From assembly GCF_900102505.1 (NCBI RefSeq), contig NZ_FMVT01000007.1:1-64000 (forward strand): a stretch of DNA of 64,000 nt, read 5' to 3'. Shown piece after piece: positions 37,166-45,844 of this stretch; the first letter of the stretch is position 1; each line of letters starts with the position of its first letter. The position numbers and the translations under genes were made by a program. Origin of the DNA: Paracoccus tibetensis (GTDB taxonomy: Bacteria; Pseudomonadota; Alphaproteobacteria; Rhodobacterales; Rhodobacteraceae). The notes under the pieces are model-generated. The model made no database searches. It was not told the origin of the DNA and saw only the letters and a list, made by a program, of their open reading frames with translations.

Positions 37166-37220
37166 GCGCCAAGCCCCTTCAACCCTTTCTTCGAAGCGCT
37201 CAGTGCCATCCCGGACCGGA

Positions 37221-38666
37221 TTAGAACGGGTAGTGCTGGTTCGGGTCCTCGATGGTGATCCAGCGCAGTTCGGTGAAGGCGTCGATGCCGGCCGAGCCGC
37301 CGAAGCGGCCGTAGCCACTGTCCTTGACGCCCCCAAAGGGCATCTGCGCCTCGTCCCCGACCGTGGGGCCGTTGATGTGGCAGATCCCCGACCTGATGCG
37401 CCGCGCCACATCCAATGCCCGCGGAATGTCGCGGCCGAAGACGGCGGCCGAGAGGCCGTAATCGGTATCATTGGCCAGCTCGACCGCATGATCGGTGTCA
37501 CGGGCGCGCACGACGCAGACGACGGGGCCGAAGGATTCCTCGCGGAAAAGGCGCATGTCCGGCGTCACGTGATCGACGATGGTGGCTGGCATGATCGTGC
37601 TTCCGCTCGCGCCGCCAGTCGTGACCCGCGCGCCGGCATCCGCCGCGTCGCGGACCAGCTCGTCGACCTTTTCGACCGCCCCTCGAGAGATGACCGAGCC
37701 CAGCACAACCTGTCCGCGCGGATCGCCATGGGACAGCCCCGACGCTTTGGCCGTAAACTTCTCGACGAAGGCGTCGGCGATGCTCTCCGCGACGATGATC
37801 CGCTCGGTCGACATGCAGATCTGGCCCTGGTTCATGAAGGCACCGAAGGTCGCCGCGTTCACCGCCCCGTCCAGATCGGCGTCCTCCAGGATCACCAGCG
37901 GCGCCTTGCCGCCCAGCTCCAGCAGCACGGGCTTCAGGTGCTTGGCCGCCTCGGCCGCGATGATCTTGCCGACCCGGGTCGAGCCGGTGAAGTTCACCCG
38001 TCGCACATCGGGATGGGCGATCAGCGCCTTCACGACCTCGGGGGCGTCCTCTGCGGCGTGGCTGATGACGTTGATCGCGCCTTCGGGAAGGCCGGCCTCT
38101 GCCAGCACCTCGCCAATCATGGCATGAAGGCGCGGGCACATTTCAGAGGATTTCAGCACCACCGTGTTCCCGCAGGCTAGCGGCATCGCCACGGCGCGCA
38201 CCCCCAGGATCACGGGAGCATTCCAGGGCGCCATGCCGACAAGAACGCCAACCGGCTCTCGATAGGCCATCGCCAGCGTTCCCGGCTTGTCCGAGGGCAC
38301 CACCTCGCCCTTGATTTGGGTCGTGCTGGCAGCGGCCTCGCGCAGGATCTTGGCGGCAAACAAGACGTTGAAGCCCATCCACGGTCCGGTCGCGCCCGTC
38401 TCGGCGATGCCTGTCTCGATGAAGTCCTGCGTGCGCGCCTCAAGAAGATCAGCAGCCTTGTTCAGGATCTTGCGCCGCTCGCTCGGGCCGGTGCGGGACC
38501 AGGCGGGAAAGGCAGCCGCCGCAGCCGCGACCGCCGCGTCCACATCCGGCTTGCGCGCGGCGGCGGCGAGTGTCGCCACCTGCCCCGTCACCGGATCGCG
38601 CCGCTCGAACGTCCCGCCCCCCGCCGCAGCCATGGCCTTGCCACCGATCAACAATGTCGCCGTCAT
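37221..38666 (-). CDS. NAD(P)-dependent aldehyde dehydrogenase, vanillin/salicylaldehyde type
   Basis: A 481-residue aldehyde dehydrogenase. The coenzyme loop NFTGSTRVGK, catalytic Glu in LELGGKAPL, catalytic Cys in FMNQGQICMSTERI, and the closing ESFGPVV and PFGGVKDSGYGRFGG motifs are all present. The C-terminus (DAFTELRWITIE...HYPF) resembles vanillin and salicylaldehyde dehydrogenases. The start at 38666 has GGAGGAGG at good spacing. It is next to a MarR regulator and a cut acyl-CoA ligase, so aromatic aldehyde oxidation fits, though the exact substrate is open. Confidence 0.8.
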   Translation of the reverse strand: MTATLLIGGKAMAAAGGGTFERRDPVTGQVATLAAAARKPDVDAAVAAAAAAFPAWSRTGPSERRKILNKAADLLEARTQDFIETGIAETGATGPWMGFNVLFAAKILREAAASTTQIKGEVVPSDKPGTLAMAYREPVGVLVGMAPWNAPVILGVRAVAMPLACGNTVVLKSSEMCPRLHAMIGEVLAEAGLPEGAINVISHAAEDAPEVVKALIAHPDVRRVNFTGSTRVGKIIAAEAAKHLKPVLLELGGKAPLVILEDADLDGAVNAATFGAFMNQGQICMSTERIIVAESIADAFVEKFTAKASGLSHGDPRGQVVLGSVISRGAVEKVDELVRDAADAGARVTTGGASGSTIMPATIVDHVTPDMRLFREESFGPVVCVVRARDTDHAVELANDTDYGLSAAVFGRDIPRALDVARRIRSGICHINGPTVGDEAQMPFGGVKDSGYGRFGGSAGIDAFTELRWITIEDPNQHYPF

Positions 38667-38688
38667 GAATCCTCCTCCGGATCTCTCT

Positions 38689-39096
38689 TCAGTGATGGTG
38701 AGCGGGCCGGGCGTCATTAAGTGACGCTTCGACCCGGTGGATGGCCTGCTGCGAGGATGCGACAAGGCCCCGCAGAACGTCTTCTGTCAGCCGCCCTGTT
38801 GGCCGGAAGATCGACAGTTCGCAGATCATCTTGCCGCTGCGCGGCAGGACCCACGAGTGTCGTCCAATCGTTGCAGCAACCGCTCGTTCTTGGTGGCTGT
38901 TTGGGCCGCTCATCAAACGCAGACTGGCCGATCCGATATACCGCCGCAAGTGGTCCGGCAACAGATGCGCCAGCCACAGCGTGAAATGTGCGGTGTAATA
39001 CGCTTCTGGCCGAGTGCCCTTGGGGGTATCCACGGAAAGCAGCCGGGCCGCGACAGCACGATCAGATTGCCCATACTGCGGCACCGACCTTACCAT
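38689..39096 (-). CDS. hypothetical protein, weakly supported
   Basis: An open frame of 135 residues with protein-like composition (AARLLSVDTPKGTRPEAYYTAHFTLWLAHLLPDHLRRYIG, PRSGKMICELSIFRPTGRLTEDVLRGLVASS). No family is recognised and no clear ribosome-binding site is seen before the ATG. It ends 22 bases before the aldehyde dehydrogenase start on the same strand, so it could be its upstream partner, or it could be a spurious frame. Confidence 0.35.
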   Translation of the reverse strand: MVRSVPQYGQSDRAVAARLLSVDTPKGTRPEAYYTAHFTLWLAHLLPDHLRRYIGSASLRLMSGPNSHQERAVAATIGRHSWVLPRSGKMICELSIFRPTGRLTEDVLRGLVASSQQAIHRVEASLNDARPAHHH

Positions 39097-39185
39097 GATC
39101 TCATGACTGCCCGTGGCAGGGCGACGCCGGCCGGCAAGTGAGCCATAAGCGCATGGCGCTGATATGGCGGATGAATTTTCTGCTC

Positions 39186-39998
39186 CTACTGAGGATCGAA
39201 AGCACCGAACGAAGCAAGTATCGGCAAAATCTCTTTATCATCCAAGGCAGCAATCATGGTGTAGTCCACGGCATCGTCGCTCCAAGACGCGATGCTTCCA
39301 TAGACGCCCAGATCGACGCTCAGGCCATAGGCCGGCTCGCCTGGACTGTGAGGCTGGATGGCCAGGGTTGCGGGGCCGCCACTGGAATCGCGGTAGCTGA
39401 AAAGCGCGACCGGCCCGTTCTCGTTCTGCATGTAGCGAACCGTCTCGATCCGGTAGTCGGGCAGGTCGAAGGCCGCCAGTCGGAGGTCATGGCCAAAGCG
39501 CTCCGAGATGAACTGGACCGCAGTTGGCAGTTCGGCGGCGGCGAAGCGGTGAGCCTCGTAGGCGTCATCCGCGTAGAGCAGGTGCCCCCCGAGCGCGCGG
39601 GCGACGTAGTCGGGATGCCCCGCCAAGGGATCGCGGTCCGGAGAGATGAGGGAATGTGTGCCCCAGCCCGCGGCGAAGACGAGGATGGCGGCGGCCGCGC
39701 TTCGCATCTGCGGGCCGATCAGCGCTGCACGCAGGCGGCTCCTGCGCAAGCGGCCAGTCAGCTGACGCTCGAGCTGGGCGATCTGCAGATTGACCGGCAG
39801 CTCGTCCGCGCGGGCGCCAGCTTCCCGGATGATCCGGGCCTGCTGCCGCCATGCGGCGACGGCCGCGCGCGCCTCGGAATCTTGGGCCAGAGCGGCTTCG
39901 ACCTCCGCGACCTGGTCCGGGGGCAGCATGTCGTCGGCATAGGCCAGCAGATCCACCTGCAGGCCGAGGTCTTGATCGCGGTCGTCTTTGCGTTCCAT
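39186..39998 (-). CDS. anti-sigma factor with one transmembrane helix
   Basis: A 270-residue protein encoded 3 bases after an ECF sigma gene. The cytoplasmic N-terminus (LQVDLLAYADDMLPPDQVAEVEAALAQD) has the anti-sigma helical pattern of FecR/RskA-like proteins. A membrane helix follows near residues 100-117 (AAAAILVFAAGWGTHSLI) and then a periplasmic domain (LPDYRIETVRYMQNENGPVALFSYRD). It would hold the sigma factor at the membrane until an envelope signal arrives. Confidence 0.8.
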   Translation of the reverse strand: MERKDDRDQDLGLQVDLLAYADDMLPPDQVAEVEAALAQDSEARAAVAAWRQQARIIREAGARADELPVNLQIAQLERQLTGRLRRSRLRAALIGPQMRSAAAAILVFAAGWGTHSLISPDRDPLAGHPDYVARALGGHLLYADDAYEAHRFAAAELPTAVQFISERFGHDLRLAAFDLPDYRIETVRYMQNENGPVALFSYRDSSGGPATLAIQPHSPGEPAYGLSVDLGVYGSIASWSDDAVDYTMIAALDDKEILPILASFGAFDPQ

Positions 39999-40001
39999 GT
40001 C

Positions 40002-40529
40002 TCAGGCTTCCTTGATGTTCTCTTGCGGCAGCTGCCGCGTCTTCTGACGCGTCGCGGCGTCACGCCCGCCGACCAGCCGCCGCAGCGCCTCGCGGCCGCG
40101 GCCAAGGCGCGACATGAAGGTCCCGAGCGGAACGTCGAGGCTGCTCGCAGCCTCGGCATAGCTCATCTCGCGCAGGGCGATCAGGACGATCGGGCGGCGC
40201 TGCGCCTCGGGCAGCGTCTCCAGTGCCTGCAGGACCTGCCGCAGCTCCAGCCGGTCCAGCTGCGTCTCGGGGGAGACGGGGGCGGGCAGATCCGGTGCAG
40301 CTTCGGTCCGGGTTCTTGCCCGGCGCAGATCGCTGACATGGGCATTGTGCATGATCCGGAACAGCCACGGTCGCAGGTCGCTGCCGGGCTGCCACGTCTC
40401 GGCACGCGCCAGCGCGCGTTTCAGGGTCTCCTGAACCAGGTCATCTGCCGAACTGGGATCGCGTGTCAGCACCAGCGCGTATCGGCGCAGGCTCTTGACG
40501 TGCTGGCTCAGATCGGCCGCGATGCTCAC
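40002..40529 (-). CDS. ECF-family RNA polymerase sigma factor
   Basis: A 175-residue sigma factor with region 2 (LRRYALVLTRDPSSADDLVQETLKRALARAETWQPGSDLRPWLFRIMHNAHVSDLRR) and region 4 (LPEAQRRPIVLIALREMSYAEAASSLDVPLGTFMSRLGRGREALRRL). It is co-transcribed with its anti-sigma gene. A promoter-like site GGATGA-N15-CGTATG lies 31 bases upstream. The same layout recurs before four other units in the next 6 kb, so the factor appears autoregulated and its regulon local. Confidence 0.87.
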   Translation of the reverse strand: MSIAADLSQHVKSLRRYALVLTRDPSSADDLVQETLKRALARAETWQPGSDLRPWLFRIMHNAHVSDLRRARTRTEAAPDLPAPVSPETQLDRLELRQVLQALETLPEAQRRPIVLIALREMSYAEAASSLDVPLGTFMSRLGRGREALRRLVGGRDAATRQKTRQLPQENIKEA

Positions 40530-40559
40530 GTGCTCCTCCTGTCAGGCTCTCTTGGCACA

Positions 40560-40586
40560 CATACGCGCGGCGCGGCGCTTTCATCC
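40560..40586 (-). promoter_or_regulatory. candidate ECF promoter of the sigma/anti-sigma operon
   Basis: Minus strand GGATGA at 40586-40581, 15-base spacer, CGTATG at 40565-40560. The gene starts at 40529. Same elements and spacing as the sites at 40623, 42182, 42252 and 46333. Confidence 0.7.
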
Positions 40587-40622
40587 CGAGATAGATGCCG
40601 ATCGCGACCTAAATCTGCGCCG

Positions 40623-40649
40623 GGATGATCCGGTGGGCTGAGACGTATT
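40623..40649 (+). promoter_or_regulatory. candidate ECF promoter of the DUF2333 gene
   Basis: GGATGA (40623-40628), 15-base spacer, CGTATT (40644-40649), 54 bases before the ATG at 40704. It lies back to back with the sigma promoter at 40560-40586. Confidence 0.7.
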
Positions 40650-40703
40650 CCGGCAGCGCCCCCTGCGACGCGCGCAGGCGTGGCGTCCAATACGGAGGAG
40701 CCC

Positions 40704-41702
40704 ATGGCCAACACATTGCCAAGCATCGTCACGCAGCCGGCACGCCCGCCGCGCCGCCCGCTCTGGCGACGCCTCCTTAGCGACAAGCCGAAGGTGGCGC
40801 TGCGCCGCATCGCCATCGTCGCCGCAGCCTTCTGCATCATGTTCTACGGCGTGATCGGCAGCCTGCTGAACAATGTCGACGCGGACATCACCTTCATGCC
40901 GCCCCAACCCGTGACCGGCGGAAGCCACGCCGTCAACATGGCCGAGGCGCTGATCCTGCGCGAGGTGACCGACAACCGGTGGGCCCCCAACGACCCTCCG
41001 TTCTTCCCGACCGCCATGCATGACAACATGGCCAACTTCCAGCGAGGGATGATCCGGGCGATCGGGCGGTTCACGCTGCAGCTGGAAAGCCAGGTCGGCA
41101 GGCTGCGCGGATCTTCGGCCATCGACGAGGATCTCAAGCGCGCCGCGGGCCTTCTGCAATTTCCGACCGATGTCTGGCTCTTCGACTTCAACCAGTCGCT
41201 GCTGCCCGTCCAGCCTGCCGAGGTCCAGTACGAGGCGGCGGCCCGGGCGCTGCGGAACTACAACCTGCGGATCGCGAGCAACACCGCCGTCTTCGAGGCG
41301 CGGGCCGATGCCCTTGCCCTGACGGTCGAGCAGATGGCGAGCGAGCTGAGCGCGCGGGCCGCGCTGATCGACTCGCACATCTCGGCCGGGTATTTCGTCG
41401 TGAACCGGACGTCGGACGACATCTTCTATGCCAACAAGGGCATGGCCTATGCGACCTATCTGCTGCTGCGCGAGCTGGGCCACGACTTCGATCAGGTGAT
41501 CCAGTCGCAACGCCTGTCGCGGGTCTGGGGGCAGGCGCTTGAGAGCCTGCGCCACGCGGCCGAGCAGCGGCCGGCCATCGTGCTGAACGGCGCCGGGGTG
41601 AACAGCCTCATCGCCAACCATCTCCACATCCAGGGCTTCTACATGAAGCGCGCGATCCTGCAGCTGGACGAGGTCGCGCGGGTGATCCGCGCAGGGCGCT
41701 GA
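40704..41702 (+). CDS. DUF2333 family protein
   Basis: A 332-residue protein with one membrane helix near residues 37-57 (IAIVAAAFCIMFYGVIGSLL). A soluble domain follows with NVDADITFMPPQPVTGGSHAVNMAEALILREVTDNRWAPNDPPFFPTAMHDNMANFQRGM, the core of DUF2333, and QVIQSQRLSRVWGQALESLRHA near the end. The function of the family is unknown. The start at 40704 has GGAGGAG upstream. The candidate ECF promoter suggests a role in the envelope response sensed by the neighbouring anti-sigma protein. Confidence 0.8.
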   Translation: MANTLPSIVTQPARPPRRPLWRRLLSDKPKVALRRIAIVAAAFCIMFYGVIGSLLNNVDADITFMPPQPVTGGSHAVNMAEALILREVTDNRWAPNDPPFFPTAMHDNMANFQRGMIRAIGRFTLQLESQVGRLRGSSAIDEDLKRAAGLLQFPTDVWLFDFNQSLLPVQPAEVQYEAAARALRNYNLRIASNTAVFEARADALALTVEQMASELSARAALIDSHISAGYFVVNRTSDDIFYANKGMAYATYLLLRELGHDFDQVIQSQRLSRVWGQALESLRHAAEQRPAIVLNGAGVNSLIANHLHIQGFYMKRAILQLDEVARVIRAGR

Positions 41703-41726
41703 GGCTGGAAACATCCTGAACGGCGA

Positions 41727-41754
41727 ACGCCCGGACGGCTCGTCCGGGCGTTTC
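41727..41754. terminator. bidirectional rho-independent terminator
   Basis: Inverted repeat ACGCCCGGACG / CGTCCGGGCGT (11 bp, 3-base loop) followed by TTTCC. It lies between the convergent DUF2333 gene and the gene ending at 41776. Confidence 0.8.
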
Positions 41755-41775
41755 CACGAGGCTCGAGGGGCAGGC

Positions 41776-42153
41776 CTACTCTGCGGCAACGATCCGTTGC
41801 CGCGGCGGTGCCAAGTCTTCGTTGGCAGGCGACTGCATGTCGCGCGGAGCGGCATCGGCGACAAGCTCCAGGACATCGGCCCCCACGCGCTGGCGACGCT
41901 CGACCTCGAGGAACAGCATCTCCACGTCCAGCCCGAGGGTCGAGCGGGTCATGCCGATCCGCTTCAGCTGACGGTCGTTCAGCCGCAGAAGCGCGGCGAT
42001 GATGGAGGTCAGATCCCGCTCGCAGAGCCAGGCCTCATAGGCTGCGGGATCGCGGTGGCGCAGGCGCCCCCAGAGCATCGCAAGGCTCTCCAGGCTCCAG
42101 CGAGCAGGATGCGTCTTGCCCGGAAGTGCAAGATGGGCCGTGCCGGTCTGCAT
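41776..42153 (-). CDS. small protein with DUF1127-like segment
   Basis: A 125-residue protein of no assigned function. The stretch LLRLNDRQLKRIGMTRSTLGLDVEMLFLEVERR resembles the YjiS/DUF1127 pattern (dRqL.dIGl.R). GTGTCCTCCTGTG on the plus strand gives an AGGAGG ribosome-binding site. A candidate ECF promoter at 42182-42208 lies 29 bases upstream, back to back with the one serving the Mrp operon, so this is a likely member of the local sigma regulon. Confidence 0.65.
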   Translation of the reverse strand: MQTGTAHLALPGKTHPARWSLESLAMLWGRLRHRDPAAYEAWLCERDLTSIIAALLRLNDRQLKRIGMTRSTLGLDVEMLFLEVERRQRVGADVLELVADAAPRDMQSPANEDLAPPRQRIVAAE

Positions 42154-42181
42154 GATGGTGTCCTCCTGTGTTGACGATCCA

Positions 42182-42208
42182 CATACGCCTGAGCGCCGCG
42201 CCTCTTCC
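42182..42208 (-). promoter_or_regulatory. candidate ECF promoter of the DUF1127-like gene
   Basis: Minus strand GGAAGA at 42208-42203, 15-base spacer, CGTATG at 42187-42182. Confidence 0.7.
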
Positions 42209-42251
42209 GAAGATCACGGGGACGTGAACTTCCGATAACGGTCGCCGGCGG

Positions 42252-42278
42252 GGATGAAACTCGAAGATCGCACGTATG
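42252..42278 (+). promoter_or_regulatory. candidate ECF promoter of the Mrp operon
   Basis: GGATGA (42252-42257), 15-base spacer, CGTATG (42273-42278), 67 bases before the mnhE GTG start. The downstream TGTGG also matches the other sites. Confidence 0.7.
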
Positions 42279-42345
42279 TGGCCGAACGGACCGGGTAAGG
42301 GCTTTGTCGGCTGCCACCCGGGCCTTGACCCGCAAGGAGGTGCGC

Positions 42346-42921
42346 GTGAAGTCGTTCCAAGCTCTTGATGATGGCCTCGCGGTCGCGGGGCAGCACCGGA
42401 AGCCCGCGCCGTTGGTCAGGATGCCGCGGCAGCGGCTCCGCCGGCTGACGTTTCCGGCGGTCATTCTCGCGGTCATCTGGGGCGTGCTGGCCGACTGGCG
42501 GCTCGAGTCCTGGCTCTTCGGCGGGCCGGCCGTCCTGCTGGCCCTGTGGCTTCTGACGTTGCTGCCCCCGGCCCGGCGCTGGACCATGGCGCCGCTTGCC
42601 GCCCTTCGCTTCGCCGGCTGGTTCGCGGTGCAGGCCGTGCGGGGGGCGGTGGATGTGTCGCTCCGTGCCGTCTCGCCGCGGATGCCGCTGAACCCCGGCT
42701 TCCGCTCGTGGCGCACCACGCTGCCCGAGGGCACGCCGCGCATCATGCTGGCCAACGCGGTCTCGCTGCTGCCCGGAACCCTCTCGGCCGAGATCGAGGG
42801 CCAGCGCCTCGTCATCCACCTTTTGGACTGCCACACCGATCTGGCGGCCGAGATCGGCCGGCTCGAGGCCCGCATCGCCGCCGTCTTCAACCTGCCTGCC
42901 GGAAAGGAAACCGCCGCATGA
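42346..42921 (+). CDS. mnhE: Mrp-type Na+/H+ antiporter subunit E
   Basis: A 191-residue MnhE/PhaE-type subunit. It has two to three hydrophobic segments and then a conserved cytoplasmic part (PEGTPRIMLANAVSLLPGTLSAEIEGQRLVIHLLD). The start is GTG 42346 because GGAGG lies six bases before it. It overlaps mnhF at ATGA. It belongs to a partial operon E-F-G-B that lacks mnhA, mnhC and mnhD, the ion-translocating subunits, so the antiporter cannot be complete from this locus. Confidence 0.82.
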   Translation: MKSFQALDDGLAVAGQHRKPAPLVRMPRQRLRRLTFPAVILAVIWGVLADWRLESWLFGGPAVLLALWLLTLLPPARRWTMAPLAALRFAGWFAVQAVRGAVDVSLRAVSPRMPLNPGFRSWRTTLPEGTPRIMLANAVSLLPGTLSAEIEGQRLVIHLLDCHTDLAAEIGRLEARIAAVFNLPAGKETAA

Positions 42922-43181
42922 GCATGTATCTCGGGCTCATCGCCGTCCTGCTGCTTGTCACGCTGCTGTCCGGACTGGCGCGCGTGATCCGTGGACCCGA
43001 GCCTGCCGCCCGCCTGATGGGGGGGCAGCTTCTGGGCACGACGGCGGTTGCGATCCTGCTGGTCCTGTCGCAGATGTCGGGCCAGCGCGCCTTCCTGGAC
43101 GCCGCGATGGTCTTCGTGATCCTGGCGGCCGTGGCGCTGGTCGCCTTCCTGGTGCTGTCGCATGGCGAGGCCGGGCAATGA
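42918..43181 (+). CDS. mnhF: Mrp-type antiporter subunit F
   Basis: An 87-residue protein with three hydrophobic segments and the family motif RVIRGPEPAARLMGGQLLGTTAVAIL, followed by FLDAAMVFVILAAVALVAF. It overlaps both neighbours by 4 bases. It is a small accessory subunit of the multi-subunit cation/proton antiporter. Confidence 0.82.
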   Translation: MSMYLGLIAVLLLVTLLSGLARVIRGPEPAARLMGGQLLGTTAVAILLVLSQMSGQRAFLDAAMVFVILAAVALVAFLVLSHGEAGQ

Positions 43182-43471
43182 TCGCGCTTATCGGCATGGC
43201 GCTGATCGGCGCGGGCACCCTGTTCTTCATTGCCGGGACGGTCGGCCTTCTGCGCTTCCCCGACCTCTACTGCCAGCTTCATGCGCTGACGAAGGCGGAC
43301 GGCCTGGGGCTGGCGCTGATCGGTCTCGGCGCGGCGCTGCTGTCGGGATCTGTCGGAGACATCGCCCGCATCGCCTTGATCTGCGCCTTCGCGGCCCTGT
43401 CGGGCGCGACCTGCGGCCATCTGATCGCCCGCCACGCCCGCCGCGCGGGGCAGGAGGACGCCGATGCCTGA
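43178..43471 (+). CDS. mnhG: Mrp-type antiporter subunit G
   Basis: A 97-residue subunit G with three hydrophobic segments and the characteristic LLRFPDLYCQLHALTKADGLGLALIGLGAAL block. It overlaps mnhF and the next gene and is translated as part of the Mrp operon. Confidence 0.82.
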   Translation: MIALIGMALIGAGTLFFIAGTVGLLRFPDLYCQLHALTKADGLGLALIGLGAALLSGSVGDIARIALICAFAALSGATCGHLIARHARRAGQEDADA

Positions 43472-44429
43472 CCCGCTGCTGGTCTTCGACCTGATCCTGG
43501 CCGCGGCGGTCGTGGGCCTGGCGCTCGGGGCGCTGCTGGTCCGCGACGCCTTCGCCGGGGTGCTGCTGTTCGTCGTGTTCGGCCTCCTTTCGGCGCTGGC
43601 TTGGGTGCGGCTGGCGGCGCCCGACGTGGCGCTGGCCGAGGCCGCCATCGGCACCGGCCTGACGGGCGCGCTGCTGCTCAAGACCCTGCACCATCTGCGC
43701 GGCGACCTCGCGGCGTGGCAGTCGCCTCCTGTCGCGGCGGCGTCCGTTCCTTCGGCGCTGCGCTGGACCAACGCCGCGCTCGCCATCCTGATCGTCGCGG
43801 GGCTGGGCTGGGCGATCCTCGGCTCGCCCCTCCGCACCACCGGGCTGGAGCTGCTGGTGGCCGATGCCCTGCCGCACAGCGGCGTCGAGAATCCGGTGAC
43901 GGCCGTGCTGCTCAACTTCCGCGCCTATGACACGCTGATGGAGGTCGTGGTGCTTCTGGCCGCGGTCATCGTCGTCTGGCAGATCGAGCGCGGGCTGGAC
44001 CGCCGCCCGGCGCCGGACCTTGGGCCGGTCTGGCAGGGTTTCGCCCGCCTGACCCTGCCCGCTGCGGCCATCGTCGGCGTCTATCTGCTCTGGGCCGGGG
44101 CCGATGCCCCCGGCGGCGCCTTCCAGGGCGGCGCGATCCTTGCCGCCACGGGCCTGCTGGTTCTGCTCGGCGGTCTCTACCGGCCCGACCCGGCGCACCG
44201 CCCCGTCGCGCGCCTGCTCTTCGTTCTCGGCACCGTCGCCTTTGCCGGCATCGCGCTGCTGGTGGCCGCGGGCAGCCGGGTTAGCTTCGAATACCCGCAG
44301 GACCAGGCCAAGGCGCTGATCCTGCTGATCGAGGGCCTTTTGACGATCTCCATCGCCGTCACACTGATGGCCCTCTTCCACGGCCGCGAGCCGGCGGCCC
44401 AGCACAGGGAGATCCGCCATGAGCGCTGA
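43464..44429 (+). CDS. mnhB: Mrp antiporter subunit B, fused to a DUF4040/MbhD-type domain
   Basis: A 321-residue protein. The first ~80 residues are a DUF4040/MbhD-type module (FDLILAAAVVGLALGALLVRDAFAGVLLFVVFGLLSALAWVRLAAPDVALAEAAIGTG). The remainder is MnhB-like, including LLNFRAYDTLMEVVVLLAAVIVVW and WAGADAPGGAFQGGAILAATGLLVLLGG. Such fusions occur in several alphaproteobacterial Mrp-like operons. It overlaps mnhG by 8 bases, and the mnhC start follows, overlapping by 11 bases, just before the operon is cut. Confidence 0.8.
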   Translation: MPDPLLVFDLILAAAVVGLALGALLVRDAFAGVLLFVVFGLLSALAWVRLAAPDVALAEAAIGTGLTGALLLKTLHHLRGDLAAWQSPPVAAASVPSALRWTNAALAILIVAGLGWAILGSPLRTTGLELLVADALPHSGVENPVTAVLLNFRAYDTLMEVVVLLAAVIVVWQIERGLDRRPAPDLGPVWQGFARLTLPAAAIVGVYLLWAGADAPGGAFQGGAILAATGLLVLLGGLYRPDPAHRPVARLLFVLGTVAFAGIALLVAAGSRVSFEYPQDQAKALILLIEGLLTISIAVTLMALFHGREPAAQHREIRHER

Positions 44430-44457
44430 GTACATCTATGGCGCGGCCGGCCTGGCT
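44419..44457 (+). pseudogene. mnhC: mnhC start fragment at a deletion junction
   Basis: The ATG at 44419 begins MSAEYIYGAAGLA, the expected N-terminus of an Mrp subunit C, then the frame turns to non-family sequence. From about here the other frame reads an OLD-like ATPase. The junction lies near 44452-44460, and everything from mnhC codon ~13 through mnhD and mnhA is absent. Confidence 0.65.
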
Positions 44458-45772
44458 GCGGGTCCTCTTCGACTTCGTCGGCCTGCAGGCGTCCGAGATC
44501 CTGGAATTGGGCCGCGACTTCCGCGACATCCACGAAGAGGCCGAGCGTCGGGTCATCGCCGAGGAAGGACACAAGGCGCGCCTGCGGACGCTGTGGCAGC
44601 GTGCGCGCGGGGACGAGCCCGCGCCCGATGCCGACACCATGGCCAGCATCGCCGAGGCCAAGCGCACCCGCTCGATCCTGCTGCAATCGGCCGGCACCAA
44701 GCTGACCGAGCGCTTTGCCGAGTGGTGGCAGCAGGGCGATTACCGCTTCCGCTTCGAGGCCGACGGCAACCATTTCCGCATCTGGGTCTCGGACAGCCGC
44801 CGCCCGCAGGAGGTCGAGCTGGAGCACCGCTCGACCGGGCTGCAATGGTTCCTCAGCTTCTTCTTGGTCTTCCTGCACGAGGCCCGCGGCCGGCACGAGA
44901 ACTGCGTCCTCTTGCTGGACGAGCCGGGCCACTCCCTGCACCCCCTGGCGCAGCGTGACCTGTCGGCGTTCTTCGAGGCTTTGGCCGAGCGGAACCAGAT
45001 CATCTACACCACGCATTCGCCCTTTCTGATCGACGCCGACCGGCTGGCGCGGGCCCGCAAGGTCTTCGTTGGCCGCGACGGCTCGACCCGCGCCAGCGGC
45101 GATCTTCTGGACGCCGAGGGCAGCGACAGCCAGCGCGGCGCCGGCTTCGTGGTGCGCGCGGCGCTGAACCTGTCGGTGGCCGAGGCCATGCTGGGCGGCG
45201 CGCAGCCCGTTCTGGTGCAAGGCCAGGTCGAGCAGACCTACCTGTCGCTGATCCGTACCCTCGCGGTCGCCTCGGGCCGGTTCCGCCCCGGCCGCGACCT
45301 GATCTTCGCCCCGGTCTGCGGCCTCAACGTGATGCCCGTCCTCGCGCGGATGCTGAGCGGGGCCGATGCGCGCCCGCCCCGGCTTGTGGTGGACACGACC
45401 CCCGCCGGCGCCGAGCTTGCGGCAGCGATGGCCATTGCGGACGAGGGCCGCCTCGTCCGGCTGGCCGAGATCATGGGCCGCGACAAGGTCACCATCGAGG
45501 ACCTTCTTCCCAAGGCCCGGCTGGCCGCCCTGCTGGACCGCATCGAACGGCGGCCCGAGCGGATGTTCTCGGATGTGCTGGTCGACTGGCGGCCGTTCGT
45601 GCCGCAGGTGCTGGACTGGGCGCGCGAGGAGGGCATCACCCTGGCACCGGACTGGCGCCTCAGGCTGGCGGAGCGGCTGCGGACGCAGCTTCTGGACAGT
45701 TCCGGCGGCGCGGAAAATGACGCGCATCTGGACGAGTGGATCAGGCTGCTGGAAGCCCTTCAGGCGCGCTGA
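44438..45772 (+). pseudogene. OLD-like AAA ATPase/nuclease, N-terminal part deleted
   Basis: The frame encodes the C-terminal part of an ABC-type AAA ATPase of the OLD/AAA_21 kind: signature-like LEHRSTGLQWFLSFFLVF, Walker B ENCVLLLDEPGHSLHP, switch IIYTTHSPFLIDADRL. A C-terminal Toprim-like nuclease region follows (PVLVQGQVEQTYLSLIRTLAVA, LVVDTTPAGAELAAAMA). The N-terminus with Walker A is missing, because the frame starts inside the Mrp operon. The first ATG at 44438 lies in mnhC-derived sequence. OLD-like proteins often act in phage defence; this copy cannot bind ATP normally. Confidence 0.7.
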
Positions 45773-45783
45773 GCCGAAGGCTG

Positions 45784-45811
45784 GCCTGCGGGCGAGCGCC
45801 CGCGGGCTTTT
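45784..45811 (+). terminator. rho-independent terminator after the ATPase remnant
   Basis: Stem GCCTGCGGGCG / CGCCCGCGGGC with AG loop followed by TTTTCTT. Confidence 0.8.
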
Positions 45812-45844
45812 CTTGTTTCCACCTGTCGATTCTCCTGATCCACA

